Source: Oceanospirillaceae bacterium
GTDB taxonomy: Bacteria; Pseudomonadota; Gammaproteobacteria; Pseudomonadales; Balneatricaceae
Assembly: GCA_013215375.1 (NCBI GenBank)
Contig: JABSRB010000016.1
Coordinates: 1-64,000 of the forward strand
Length of the DNA stretch: 64,000 nucleotides
Direction of reading: 5' to 3'
Positions 30,386 to 40,822 of the stretch are shown here, one piece after another (the stretch's first letter is position 1; every line of letters starts with the position of its first letter). The position numbers and the translations under genes are program-made. The notes under the pieces are model-generated. The model made no database searches. It was not told where the DNA came from and worked only from the letters and a program-made list of their open reading frames with translations.

Positions 30386-32290
30386 ATGTTAAAAATACAT
30401 TGGTTGGGCATTCGCGGCCGTTTATTGCTGGCCTTCGCAGTATTAAGTGCCTTTACCATTTTTTCTAGTGTGGTCGGTTGGCTATCGCACAATCGACTTG
30501 AGCAAGAGCTGACTCGAGTGGTCGAGGGCAACTTATATACCTTGCAACTAGTGGCGGATATCAAAGAGCGCGCCGCAAAAATCACCATCATAGCCCCGAG
30601 CTTGTTGCAGGCAAAAGATGATGCCGCACAAGATGAAATTTGGCAGCTGCTAAATGCTAACATCGCGGCGATCGCGAAATTACTGCCAAGGGTAGTGACG
30701 CTTTCATCTAGCCCACAACTCACCATTACTCCTTCTGCGCAGTTGGAGAAACTGAATAAAACCTTGGCGCAGCTTGATGAGAATGTGGTTATCAGGCTCA
30801 AAGTAGTTAAAGCCAAAGAAGCGCTCAACCAGCGTTTGCGCTGGGCAGGTGCCGCCTTTTTGAGTGATATCGACAGTTTGGAGCAACAGATTGAAAATGA
30901 TCAGTATCAACGTTTTAGTCAACATCTACCGAGTGCAGCCCTGTTTAATAACCAAGATACTCAAAGACTTTATCGTTTAAAAGCGGATGTGAATTTACTG
31001 ATAAATTTGCTCGAGCGTGCCCAGCACTTACCAGATATTAATTCTCTTATTGCGATTCATATCCACTCGGATCAACTGATCGATCAGATAAATACTGACT
31101 TGCCAAAATTAAAGGTGTTTCGCAGCCAGGCAAAGCTAAGACAAACCTTGGAAAATATCGTGCGCTTAGCCCAAGGAGAAGGCAATATTTTTAGTATTAG
31201 ACGCGAGTTACGTGCCATAGGAGATCAGGGACAGTTGCAGGTAAATAAGACTCATCAAGCGCTTGATAGCTTAAATATCAAATTGGGCGAACTCGCCTTA
31301 GGTGCGCAGCAAGCGTCGCAGCTCGCGGTGAGAAATGCCCGCGCCACGATTCGACGCGATCGTGTTTGGATGGTGTCATTAGTAGCGGCTAGTCTGTTGT
31401 TTTCGCTATTGTTTGTCTGGCTGTACGTCGGTCGTAATATGGTGGCGCGTATCACCGCTTTAGATTCAAGCATGCGTGCCATTGCCAACGGTAATTTAGA
31501 GCGAGAAGTTGCTGTTAAAGGTCGCGATGAAATCGGGGCGATGGCAAGGTCGCTGCTGAGTTTTCGCGATCAGCTAGCAACGTTACAAGAAGACTTAGTA
31601 CAGGCGGGTAAATTGGCGGCGCTGGGGCAATTGTCGGCGGGTATTGCCCATGAAATTAATCAACCGCTCTTTGCTATTAGTCACTATGCGCGCAATGGTA
31701 TAAGACTGATAGAGTTAGATCGAAAAGAAGAGACACAAAAGAATTTACAGCAGATATCCAACTTGACCAAACGCGCCACAGCCATTATTACGCGACTTAA
31801 ATATATGGCGCGCGATCAACAGGCAGTGCTGCTTCCCATTGAAATGTCTGCAGTAATACACAATGCGGTTAAAATGTTGGTGGGTGATGAAATACGAGAT
31901 CAAACTCACATAGAGATCAATATAGAGCAGCGCAGTAATCTGGTACTCGCCGATCAAATACAATTGGAGCAAGTGCTACTCAACTTATTAACTAACGCTT
32001 TAGATGCACTGCGTGATGCGCCGCAAAAAAACATTGTTATTAATTGTATGCACAGCGCCGATTATATTGAAGTGCGTGTCATGGATACAGGACTGGGTAT
32101 CAGTGAGGAGATGTTGAAGAAAATTTTTGATCCCTTTTTTAGCACCAAACGTCGCGGGCAAAATTTGGGTTTGGGACTGTCTATTTCTTTTAATATTATC
32201 AAAAGTTTTCAAGGTAAACTCAGTGTCGAGAACAGCGCGCACAGCGGCGCCATTTTTTGTATTCAGTTACCCCATCGAGGCAAGGTATGA
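30386..32290 (+). CDS. Membrane sensor histidine kinase, DctB-like
   Basis: HAMP region, LSAGIAHEINQPLFAISHYARNGI H-box, VLLNLLTNALDAL N-box, GLGLGLSISFNII. Confidence 0.88.
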   Translation: MLKIHWLGIRGRLLLAFAVLSAFTIFSSVVGWLSHNRLEQELTRVVEGNLYTLQLVADIKERAAKITIIAPSLLQAKDDAAQDEIWQLLNANIAAIAKLLPRVVTLSSSPQLTITPSAQLEKLNKTLAQLDENVVIRLKVVKAKEALNQRLRWAGAAFLSDIDSLEQQIENDQYQRFSQHLPSAALFNNQDTQRLYRLKADVNLLINLLERAQHLPDINSLIAIHIHSDQLIDQINTDLPKLKVFRSQAKLRQTLENIVRLAQGEGNIFSIRRELRAIGDQGQLQVNKTHQALDSLNIKLGELALGAQQASQLAVRNARATIRRDRVWMVSLVAASLLFSLLFVWLYVGRNMVARITALDSSMRAIANGNLEREVAVKGRDEIGAMARSLLSFRDQLATLQEDLVQAGKLAALGQLSAGIAHEINQPLFAISHYARNGIRLIELDRKEETQKNLQQISNLTKRATAIITRLKYMARDQQAVLLPIEMSAVIHNAVKMLVGDEIRDQTHIEINIEQRSNLVLADQIQLEQVLLNLLTNALDALRDAPQKNIVINCMHSADYIEVRVMDTGLGISEEMLKKIFDPFFSTKRRGQNLGLGLSISFNIIKSFQGKLSVENSAHSGAIFCIQLPHRGKV

Positions 32291-33660
32291 GCGAGAACAG
32301 CAACATTGAAGTAATAGTGATCGACGATGAGGAAGTGGTACGCGAGGCTGTAATGCAGACTCTAGAGTTAGAAGGTTATAGTGTCTGGGGGTATGAAAAT
32401 CCGCTAGAGGCGATCGAGCGTTGCTCTATGTCTTTCAGTGGCGTGATTATTTGCGATCTACGTATGGATATTATGGATGGCATTGCAGTGTTAAAGCGGA
32501 TATTGGCTATCGATGCGCAAATACCGGTGATTATGTTTAGCGCGCATGCGGACATAGCCACCGCGATTCACGCTATCAGGCTAGGTGCTTATGATTTCCT
32601 GGAAAAAACAGATGACCCGGAACAGCAGCTAAACAGTGTGCAGCGCGCCTGGAAAAAAAGGCAATTAGTACTGGAAAATCGACAGCTCAAACAGGTCATT
32701 CAAGGGCATCACCAAATCAATGATCGATTAGTGGGCAGTAGCGCGCTAATAAAACAATTACGTCAAAGCGTGTTGCAATTAGCGCAAGTGAATGTCGATC
32801 TTATTATTGTCGGTCAGACCGGCACTGGCAAAGAAGTGGTGGCGAAATGCCTGCATGATTTTAGTCCGCGCGCCAAGCAGCCTTTTGTCGCCCTAAACTG
32901 TGGTGCCTTAGCTGAGTCAGTGATGGAGAGCGAACTGTTTGGTCACGAGGCGGGTGCCTTTACCGGCGCGCTTAAAAAACGCATTGGCAAGCTAGAGTTC
33001 GCCAACGGCGGTACTTTATTCTTAGATGAAATAGAGAGCATGCCCGCGGCCTTACAAGTGCGTTTGCTTCGTGTATTACAGGAGCGCAGCCTACAGCGAG
33101 TCGGCGGCAACCTAGATATAAAAGTGGATATTAGAGTGGTAGCGGCGGCTAAAATAGATTTGCTAGAGGCGGCTAACAAAGGTGAATTTAGAGAAGATCT
33201 TTATTATCGATTAAATGTAGCCAGGGTCGATATTCCCTCGCTGGCACAGCGCAAAGACGATATTGGACAGTTGTTTAAACATTTTGTCGCACAAAGTGCT
33301 GAGCAATATGAGCAGGAAGAGAGGGAGGTTCCTGCCAGTTTGTTACAGCAGCTTAAGCAACAGCCGTGGCCTGGCAATGTGCGTGAATTGCGCAATGCCG
33401 CGCAGCGCTGGGCGATTGGCCTACCGTTAAATATAGCCGGGTTGGCTTTTGAGGCGCCATTAACGTCTGCGGATGATTTAGAAACTAAGCTTGGCAGCTA
33501 TGAGTGTGATCTGATCAGCACGGCGCTGGCTGAACAAAATGGCCAGATCGAACTAACCGCAAAAGCGCTAGGTATACCGCGTAAAAAGCTCTATTTAAGA
33601 ATGAAGAAATACCAGTTGGAAAGAAGAGACTTCTGTAGTGGCGAAGGGGATAACGGCTGA
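32287..33660 (+). CDS. Sigma-54-dependent response regulator, DctD-like
   Basis: Receiver domain VIVIDDEEVV...; AAA+ GQTGTGKEVVAKCLH, GAFTGALKK; Fis-type HTH at the C-terminus. ATG at 32287 overlaps the kinase stop (ATGA). Confidence 0.9.
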   Translation: MSENSNIEVIVIDDEEVVREAVMQTLELEGYSVWGYENPLEAIERCSMSFSGVIICDLRMDIMDGIAVLKRILAIDAQIPVIMFSAHADIATAIHAIRLGAYDFLEKTDDPEQQLNSVQRAWKKRQLVLENRQLKQVIQGHHQINDRLVGSSALIKQLRQSVLQLAQVNVDLIIVGQTGTGKEVVAKCLHDFSPRAKQPFVALNCGALAESVMESELFGHEAGAFTGALKKRIGKLEFANGGTLFLDEIESMPAALQVRLLRVLQERSLQRVGGNLDIKVDIRVVAAAKIDLLEAANKGEFREDLYYRLNVARVDIPSLAQRKDDIGQLFKHFVAQSAEQYEQEEREVPASLLQQLKQQPWPGNVRELRNAAQRWAIGLPLNIAGLAFEAPLTSADDLETKLGSYECDLISTALAEQNGQIELTAKALGIPRKKLYLRMKKYQLERRDFCSGEGDNG

Positions 33661-33706
33661 GTCACTTGTGACACTTTTGGTGGGTTTTATAGGAGTCAAA
33701 AGTGAC
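33661..33706 (+). promoter_or_regulatory. Two palindromic sites, candidate DctD-like UAS
   Basis: GTCAC-TT-GTGAC (33661-33672) and GTCA-AAAG-TGAC (33695-33706), upstream of the sigma-54 promoter match. Confidence 0.45.
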
Positions 33707-33781
33707 CTAAAATAGCAATGGATTAAATGTCTATATTTGTTAACTTGTTGATGTTAAAAGTTTAATTATATTTTCTGGTAT

Positions 33782-33797
33782 TGGTATGTGTATTGCA
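33782..33797 (+). promoter_or_regulatory. Sigma-54 (-24/-12) promoter
   Basis: TGG-tatgtgta-TTGC-A: GG and GC separated by exactly 10 bp, upstream of dctP and downstream of a sigma-54 activator gene. Confidence 0.7.
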
Positions 33798-33845
33798 GTT
33801 ATCTGCTCAGCGATTAGCTAACATCTACCCATACGGAGAATAATA

Positions 33846-34841
33846 ATGAAATTTTTGAATGTTAAAAACGCTGCTTTTTGTGCATCCATCATCACCGCCA
33901 CTGCTTTTACCGGCCTGTCCAACTTAAGCGCAGAAATTCGCTGGGATATGCCGCTGCCATACGGTGACGGTACCCACCAGACGCAAGTGGCGCGCAGTTT
34001 TGCCGAGGAAGTTAATAAAAATGCGCAAGGCAAATTGACCATAAAAGTTCACTCGGGCGGCTCGCTGATCAAACACCCTGAAATTCATCGCGCGGTAAAA
34101 TCACGCCAAGTACAACTCGGTGAAGTGTTTATCGGCCGTTTAGGCAACAATGATCCCATCTTTAAATTGGATAATATCCCCTTTTTAGCCACAGATTTTG
34201 ACAGCGCTGAAAAACTTTACCAGGCCTCTAAAGGTGAAATTACCAAAGCACTGGCAAAAGATCACCTGACATTACTTTATACCTCGCCTTGGCCTGCTCA
34301 AGATCTGTATTCAAACAAACCTATTAGCAGCTTGGCGGATTTAAAGGGGCTTAAAATGCGCTCTTACAGCCCGACTACTTCTAGATTGGCTGATTTAATG
34401 GGGACTACCCCAGTGAATATTCCCTTCTCCGATGTCGCTCAGGCATTTACCACTAACGCTATCGACGCCATGGTGACGTCTCCAAGTACTGGGGTGAACG
34501 CGCAGAGCTGGGATTACATCTCGCACTTCTCCACCATCCATGCCTGGATTCCAAAGAACATGTTGTTCGTCAATACTAAGATTTTTAATCGCTTAGATAA
34601 GGATCTGCAGCAAGTAATTTTAACGGCGGCGAAAAATGCAGAGCAAAAAGGTTGGGCACTTGGGCGTAAATTGGCGGTAGAGCACACCGACATGTTACGT
34701 GATAAAGGCATGATCGTTTCCGCTCCTACTGAACAGCTACAGAGTGAACTACAAGCTATTGGTCAAACGATGATTGCCGAGTGGTTAGAAGAGGCGGGTG
34801 CCTCAGGTCAAAGTGTATTAGATGCTTACCAAGCGCAATAG
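33846..34841 (+). CDS. dctP: TRAP transporter substrate-binding protein DctP
   Basis: Signal peptide; DctP-family features (ADLKGLKMRSYSPTTSRLADLMGTTPVNIPFSDVAQAFTTNAIDAMVTSPSTG). Confidence 0.9.
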   Translation: MKFLNVKNAAFCASIITATAFTGLSNLSAEIRWDMPLPYGDGTHQTQVARSFAEEVNKNAQGKLTIKVHSGGSLIKHPEIHRAVKSRQVQLGEVFIGRLGNNDPIFKLDNIPFLATDFDSAEKLYQASKGEITKALAKDHLTLLYTSPWPAQDLYSNKPISSLADLKGLKMRSYSPTTSRLADLMGTTPVNIPFSDVAQAFTTNAIDAMVTSPSTGVNAQSWDYISHFSTIHAWIPKNMLFVNTKIFNRLDKDLQQVILTAAKNAEQKGWALGRKLAVEHTDMLRDKGMIVSAPTEQLQSELQAIGQTMIAEWLEEAGASGQSVLDAYQAQ

Positions 34842-34948
34842 CGCTTTTTAGATAAGCAGTACATTGCGTCACTGCTCGTACTAAGCGTCGTTATGAGCCC
34901 TAATCTTAGGCTGATAGCGGCGCTGCATTTTTTGATAAGAGATACCTT

Positions 34949-35464
34949 ATGCAAACACTTAAACGCTATTTCTATCAGTGCTCGTTGATTTTATCGGGTA
35001 GTTGTCTGGTGATGATGGCCCTGCTGATCCTTCTGCAGATAGGGGCTAGAACCTTGGGAGTGGTGATTCCCTCCTCGGAAGATTTCGCCGGATGGCTACT
35101 CTCGGCCACCGTTTTTTTTGGTCTGGCTTACACTTTTAACAGTGGCGGACATATCCGTGTCACTATTTTATTAACCCGCTTGGGGGGCGTTAAACGCCGA
35201 TACATCGAAAACTTTAATGTAACAGCGGCTCTGCTGATCAGTGGTTATATGATGTTTTACTGTCTATACACTGCCTATGAATCATACGATTATCAAGATG
35301 TTACTGATACTTACCTAGTGATGCCACTGTGGTTAGTGCAAGCGCCTATGGCCCTGGGGACGCTGTTTTTATTCCTTGCTGTTTTCGACAGTTTTTGCAC
35401 TGCATTGTCGGGGAAAACGCCCAATTATATTACCCATGAAGATAGTTTAGGTAACCAGGAGTAA
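34949..35464 (+). CDS. dctQ: TRAP transporter small permease DctQ
   Basis: Four-TM small protein between dctP and dctM. Confidence 0.88.
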   Translation: MQTLKRYFYQCSLILSGSCLVMMALLILLQIGARTLGVVIPSSEDFAGWLLSATVFFGLAYTFNSGGHIRVTILLTRLGGVKRRYIENFNVTAALLISGYMMFYCLYTAYESYDYQDVTDTYLVMPLWLVQAPMALGTLFLFLAVFDSFCTALSGKTPNYITHEDSLGNQE

Positions 35465-35467
35465 GTT

Positions 35468-36772
35468 GTGGATATTATTTTAATAGGGGCGATTTTGTTC
35501 GTCTGCTTACTACTCATGCTGACCAGTGGTATTTGGGTGGCATTGACCCTTACAGGTGTTGCCATCATAGGTTTGAACTTGATTGGCAATACCAGTATAG
35601 GTTTGTTACTGGGTACCTCTTCCTGGAGCGCGATGACCAATTGGTCGCTGACCGCATTACCGCTGTTTATCTGGATGGGTGAAATACTGTTTAGAACGCG
35701 TCTATCCCAAGATTTATTTGAGGGACTAGAGCCGTTATTGTCTAAATTACCCGGCAAACTGCTACACGTCAATATCCTTAGTTGTGGCATCTTTGCCGCA
35801 GTTTCAGGCTCATCGGCGGCCACCGCGGCGACGATAGGGCGGATGACTTTGCCTGAACTAAAAAAGCGCGGCTATGACGAGATGATGGCCATCGGCACTT
35901 TGGCTGGCTCTGGAACTTTAGGACTGTTGATTCCCCCCTCCATTATTTTGATTGTTTATGGCGTCTCTGCCGAAGTATCGATTGCCCGGTTGTTTTTGGC
36001 TGGCGCTTTACCTGGTTTGGTACTGATAGTGATGTTTATGGGTTATACGATCGCCTGGAGTTTGCTCAAAGGTCAATCTAAAAAAGGTGATGAAGCGCGC
36101 GTCTACAGTTTTAAAGAAAAGGTATCCTCGCTTAAAAAGCTAATACCTATCGTTATCTTAATAGGCGGTGTGCTCGGTTCCATCTACAAAGGCGTCGCTA
36201 CCCCCACTGAAGCGGCGGCAATAGGAGTGGCCGGCGCTCTATTGCTCTCTGCAGTATTGGGCAGCTTTAGCTGGTCGGGGCTGCTTGGCAGCATTGAAGG
36301 AGCGGTTAAAAACTCTTGTATGCTGGGGCTTATCTTAGTCGGAGCACACTTTTTGACTTTGGCGATGGGCTTTATTGGCATCCCCAATGCGCTGGCAGAA
36401 TGGATAGCCACACTTGGCTTGTCGCCGCTAGAGTTGATCATTTATTTGACGGTGTTTTTTGTCATAATGGGTTGCTTCCTCGACGGTATCTCAGTGATAG
36501 TGCTCACCACTTCCGTGGTGCTACCGATGGTTACCCAAGCGAATATTGACCTTATCTGGTTTGGTATATTCCTGGTGCTGGTGGTCGAAATGTCGCAGAT
36601 AACCCCTCCGGTAGGTTTCAACTTGTTTGTCATTCAAGCGTTGACCGGTAAGAATATATTGTACATTGCAAAAGCGGCACTGCCGTTCTTCCTTATCATC
36701 GGTTTTGCTATCGTACTGATTACTGCCTTTCCGTCACTTGCGCTCTATCTGCCTAGTTTGATGTCTTCCTAA
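35468..36772 (+). CDS. dctM: TRAP transporter large permease DctM
   Basis: DctM features (GSSAATAATIGRMTLPELKKRGYD, LGLLIPPSIILIVYGV, QITPPVGFNLFVIQ). Confidence 0.92.
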   Translation: MDIILIGAILFVCLLLMLTSGIWVALTLTGVAIIGLNLIGNTSIGLLLGTSSWSAMTNWSLTALPLFIWMGEILFRTRLSQDLFEGLEPLLSKLPGKLLHVNILSCGIFAAVSGSSAATAATIGRMTLPELKKRGYDEMMAIGTLAGSGTLGLLIPPSIILIVYGVSAEVSIARLFLAGALPGLVLIVMFMGYTIAWSLLKGQSKKGDEARVYSFKEKVSSLKKLIPIVILIGGVLGSIYKGVATPTEAAAIGVAGALLLSAVLGSFSWSGLLGSIEGAVKNSCMLGLILVGAHFLTLAMGFIGIPNALAEWIATLGLSPLELIIYLTVFFVIMGCFLDGISVIVLTTSVVLPMVTQANIDLIWFGIFLVLVVEMSQITPPVGFNLFVIQALTGKNILYIAKAALPFFLIIGFAIVLITAFPSLALYLPSLMSS

Positions 36773-36847
36773 ATCAGTGATTTTGTCATTAAATCCTGTC
36801 ACAAATAAGGTACTTAATGGCATGCTTGCTAGCTAGATAAGGTAAAT

Positions 36848-36887
36848 AAAGTTACTCTCAGTTTTAAAAAATTGAGCGTAACTTTTT
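36848..36887 (+). terminator. Intrinsic terminator after dctPQM
   Basis: AAAGTTACTCTCAG / TTGAGCGTAACTTTTT hairpin with T run. Confidence 0.7.
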
Positions 36888-36903
36888 ACTTTGGAGCTTT
36901 ACC

Positions 36904-37992
36904 TTGGGTCAGTGCGTCATAAAAATAATAATCCAGCTAACTCTATTTCCTCTCTTGGCATTTTTTGCAGGCGGCGCCAGTGCGCAATCGAGCGAAACAG
37001 AGAGTGTGAAAAAACCTGAAACAATCATCATTAAAGCGGTGGGTACTTGGGGGTATTTCACTAACTACCAGAAACACGAGGGACCTTTTTGGAACCAGCG
37101 TATTGCCGCCGTTACCAATCGGCAAATTGTCGGTGAAATCAAACCCCAGACTAGTTTAGATTTAAGCGGTGCTGAGATCATGCGCTTGGTCAAAAGCGGC
37201 GTGTTTGACTTTGCCTTTGGCCTGCCGGGTTATGTGGCCCCAGAGAGCGCTATTTTTGAAGGTGCCGATCTGTCATCTCTAGTGCAGGATATATCCGTAC
37301 AAAGGCAAGTGGCCGATGCATATTTTCCGACCATGGCACGCGCCTTTGAAGAGAAATATCACGCAAAACTGATGACCTTGTATCCCTTCCCGAGCCAGAT
37401 GATTTGGTGCAAAAAAGAGCTGCATAACATCACGGATTTACAGGGCAAGAAAGTGCGGGTTTATCTATCGACGCTGGCAGATTTTGTCGAGAGTGTCGGT
37501 GCTATACCGGTTAATGCCCCTTTCAAAGACGTAGTCTCCTCACTTAAAAACGGTGCTATTGACTGTGCCATTACCGGCACAATGTCAGCTTATACGGGGG
37601 AGCTGTACAAAGTAGCCAGTTTTGGTTTTACCTTGCGGGTAGGTTGGGGGCTAGCGTTTGGCGCAATGAACTTATCAAAATGGCAATTGTTCAGTAAAGA
37701 GCAGCAGCAATTGCTGGAGCTGGAGTTTGCCAAACTCACCGAGCGGATGTGGCAGGAGACCGCCACGGAAGATGCAATAGCTCTTGCCTGTCTCAGTGAT
37801 GGTCCATGCAACATCGGGCCCAATGGCAATATGACCTTGATTGCCCCTTCACCGAGCGACTTGGCCATCCGCGATCGACTAGCTCAGGAGGTTATTTTGC
37901 CACGCTGGGCCGCTCGCTGTGGGCCTGAGTGTGCGGCTAATTGGAATCGAAGTGTCGGTAAACTACTAAAGTTGTATGCAAAAGCACCTTAA
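36904..37992 (+). CDS. DctP-like periplasmic substrate-binding protein
   Basis: Signal peptide; DctP-like (LQGKKVRVYLSTLADFVESVGAIPVNAPFKDVVSSLKNGAIDCAITGTMSAY). Confidence 0.8.
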   Translation: MGQCVIKIIIQLTLFPLLAFFAGGASAQSSETESVKKPETIIIKAVGTWGYFTNYQKHEGPFWNQRIAAVTNRQIVGEIKPQTSLDLSGAEIMRLVKSGVFDFAFGLPGYVAPESAIFEGADLSSLVQDISVQRQVADAYFPTMARAFEEKYHAKLMTLYPFPSQMIWCKKELHNITDLQGKKVRVYLSTLADFVESVGAIPVNAPFKDVVSSLKNGAIDCAITGTMSAYTGELYKVASFGFTLRVGWGLAFGAMNLSKWQLFSKEQQQLLELEFAKLTERMWQETATEDAIALACLSDGPCNIGPNGNMTLIAPSPSDLAIRDRLAQEVILPRWAARCGPECAANWNRSVGKLLKLYAKAP

Positions 37993-38162
37993 TCCTAGAT
38001 TCGGCGATTGAGCGCGAAAAGGGAGTGCAAGATATTGGTGTGCATAGGAAATTAGAAAAATTTGTGGTCACCTTATTGGTGATGAAAATATTTTCTGGTT
38101 TTCTAGGTGCATCAAGAGCCTGTGCTTACTTTCGTGATTCAACTGCCGAATTTAGGTTAATA

Positions 38163-38615
38163 TTAAGCCAGATACTTCTGCCAATGCAATGAGTTAGCTT
38201 GGGTATCTTGCTCATCTTTAAAACCAAAAGTACGGTATAACTGTTGGGCGCTATTATTTTGTGTTTTAACTTCTAAAGTGATTTTAAGATAATCCATTGC
38301 CCGGCAGTACTCTTCAATTTCAACTAATAACAACCTTGCATAACCCATTCCTCGATGATTCTTAGCGACCATAAAGTCATGGATGTTGAGTACTTTTTTG
38401 CACTGGTAAGTGGAGAATGATTCATAACAAACGGCAAAGCCTGCAGGCTGTGAATCCAAATAGAGCAGAAAGCCATGAAAGTAAGCCAAGCTATGCAGTT
38501 TATTCACTAAGCGCTGATTAACCAGGCTGCCCGATATAGCGAAATACTCGGTAAATAGACTCTGCAAATCATGTAGGTGTTTATCAGAGCTTACTTTTTC
38601 AATAATAGCCGGCAA
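38163..38615 (-). CDS. GNAT family N-acetyltransferase
   Basis: VAKNHRGMGYARLLLVEIEEYCRAMDYLKITLEV, NNSAQQLYRTFGF. Confidence 0.85.
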   Translation of the reverse strand: MPAIIEKVSSDKHLHDLQSLFTEYFAISGSLVNQRLVNKLHSLAYFHGFLLYLDSQPAGFAVCYESFSTYQCKKVLNIHDFMVAKNHRGMGYARLLLVEIEEYCRAMDYLKITLEVKTQNNSAQQLYRTFGFKDEQDTQANSLHWQKYLA

Positions 38616-38648
38616 TGTTTAATCCTGTTCTCTGTGCTTGAGTCATAT

Positions 38649-39137
38649 TTATGCCTTGGCAAAATTAATCAAAGTATCGCCGCTCATGCGATACCCAATC
38701 CATTCGCTCTGGGCAATCGCGCCGATAGATTCGTAGAAATCACGCGAGGGCTGGTTCCAATCTAGGCAGCTCCATTCAAAGCGTCCACAGCCTTTATCGA
38801 TGGCTATATTTGCCATCTGTTGCAGTAGCATTTTACCGGCGCCGATACCGCGATGGGCTGCCGATACATAGAGATCTTCCAAATATAGCCCGGGCTTTGA
38901 CAGCCAAGTCGAGTAGTTGAAAAAATAAATGGCTATACCGATGGCTTGTCCATCTAACTCACAAATAAGCGCATGCACGTGGCTATTGTCGCTAAAAATA
39001 TTGGCTTCAATACTGGCAGTAGTGGCTAACACTTCGTGCTCGGCATTTTCGTAAATGGCCAGTTCCTTGATGAAATGTAAAAGTATAGAGGCATCTGAAA
39101 TAGTGGCGGGTCTGATTTGAATATTTGCTTTTGGCAT
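38649..39137 (-). CDS. GNAT family N-acetyltransferase (diamine acetyltransferase-like)
   Basis: IRPATISDASILLHFIKELAIYE, LYVSAAHRGIGAGKMLLQQMANIAIDKGCGRFEWSCLDWN. Confidence 0.88.
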   Translation of the reverse strand: MPKANIQIRPATISDASILLHFIKELAIYENAEHEVLATTASIEANIFSDNSHVHALICELDGQAIGIAIYFFNYSTWLSKPGLYLEDLYVSAAHRGIGAGKMLLQQMANIAIDKGCGRFEWSCLDWNQPSRDFYESIGAIAQSEWIGYRMSGDTLINFAKA

Positions 39138-39222
39138 GGGTCACTGCTCCAAAGAGTGATTTAATAAAGGCAATGATAGCTTGATTGCTCATATGCTGCT
39201 AATGCATATCTGGCATTGATCT

Positions 39223-40136
39223 ATGTATAATATTCAGATGAAATTACATCAGCTTGATCTCAACTTATTACTCTTATTTGATGCACTGTATCGACACCGT
39301 TCAGTCTCGCGCGCCGCCAACGAAGTGTGTCTTTCACAATCCGCTTTTAGTCATGCTTTGGCCAGGCTTAGAACCCGCCTGCAAGATGAACTATTTATCC
39401 GTATCGATAATGTCATGCAACCAACCCATAAAGCCGAGTTGATAGCGATTCAACTAGGTAGAGCGCTGCCTTTGATGCAACAGGCCCTCAATGAGACCTC
39501 AGAGTTTGATCCTGCCACTAGCTCCCTTGAGTTAACCTTTACCGCCACTGATTTTACCCAGTTTAGCTTGTTGCCAAAGCTAATCGCAGCGGTACAGCGC
39601 CAAGCCCCCTATCTAACTTTAAATGTACTGCCCGCCGCTCAAACGTCGGCGCAAAACATGTTGGAGAAAGGCGAGTTAGATTTTGTATTGGGTTTTAGCC
39701 ATGTTATGCAGCAATCAAAAACCGTGGCGTATCAGACTTGGTACACTGGTAGTTACTGCACTATTGCACGGGTTAATCATCCTGCGTTACAAGACGGATT
39801 GAGTTTGGAGCGGTTTCTTCAATTATCCCATGTATTAATCGCGCCCTGGGAGAGAAGCAGGGGATTGTCGATGATAGCTTAGCCAAGTTAGGGCTGGTGC
39901 GGGATATCGCATTGACGATGCCGAGCGTGATGGTGGCGCCTTTCACTATTGTTGATACAGACCTTCTATTAACAGTGCCAAGGGTGGTGGCTGAGCACTG
40001 TGCGCAGTTGGCGGATATCGCAATTTATGAGACGCCGATAGCGGTGGCGGATTATCAGTTGGATATTTATTGGCATAAGTTGAATTCGGCAAATGCGGCA
40101 CAACGGTGGGTTTGTGAGGTGATTGAAGGGTTGTAG
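39223..40136 (+). pseudogene. LysR-family regulator interrupted by a single-base frameshift
   Basis: ORF 39223-39882 has LysR HTH and half of the effector domain; ORF 39897-40136 carries the C-terminal part in another frame. Adding one G in ccctggg|agag (~39850) restores ...LIAPWGEKQGIVDDSLAKLGLVRDIALTMPSVMVAPF.... Confidence 0.8.
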
Positions 40137-40243
40137 TTATGATTTTAAGTTCAAGAGATTTTAGAGGATTTGTTTTTTTATGTTTAAAATCTTGAGATTA
40201 AAAGCAGTTTAGTCTTCGACGAGAGACTTTCTTCTGACGTGAT

Positions 40244-40625
40244 AAAGAAAATATCCAAAGACAGCTATCGACATCCTTATCTTCGCTGCATAAGAACATC
40301 CATGTTCAAAAAACACGCGCCATATTGCCGATAAAAATCCTCCGCAATTTACTAAATTTAAGGCCGTTCAGATAGACCATCCTTGTCCTTGCTAAGCTCT
40401 TCGCGACGTTACCTACATGGATGTACTTAGACTTTGCCGGGAGCATAAAGTCTACCTGTCGCTGCGCTTCGCCAATTTCGTAAATTACTCCGGCATAATA
40501 CCAAGAGATTTAGTGGCTCCGTAGTGTGACTTAGTTGGGGTTTATTGCTGTATTAAATCGATAAAGTGACTGTGATTATTGGCAGTTTAATAGGTTGGAA
40601 TACCGCGGTGTTGTTTGACGGAAGA
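40244..40625 (+). repeat. Intergenic repeat copy A, with an apparent insertion
   Basis: Shares aattactccggc..aataccaa.gag, ttaaatcgataaagtga.tgtgattatt..cagttta..aggttggaatac with 43890-44080; ~200-bp extra segment at about 40270-40475. Confidence 0.7.
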
Positions 40626-40822
40626 TTCTTATGTTCTCAGGCTAAGGTTGTTACAGAAGAGCTCGTGAATCTTTGAAAAATAATGTTAATATCGAGTTAA
40701 AATCAAATACATGGGAGACGGAAAGTTTGTATTGAAGCACGGGTTTTTTCCGCCTATGTAGCTATTATCAGCCCTTAAATCGAGCACAACTCAAAGTATT
40801 ATATGAAATAAGGTGGAAGTAT

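Noticed and set aside
36808-36830. TGGCATGCTTGCT as a sigma-54 promoter before the second DctP-like gene
   Set aside because: Spacing between GG and GC elements is wrong (TGG-N5-TTGC instead of N8).
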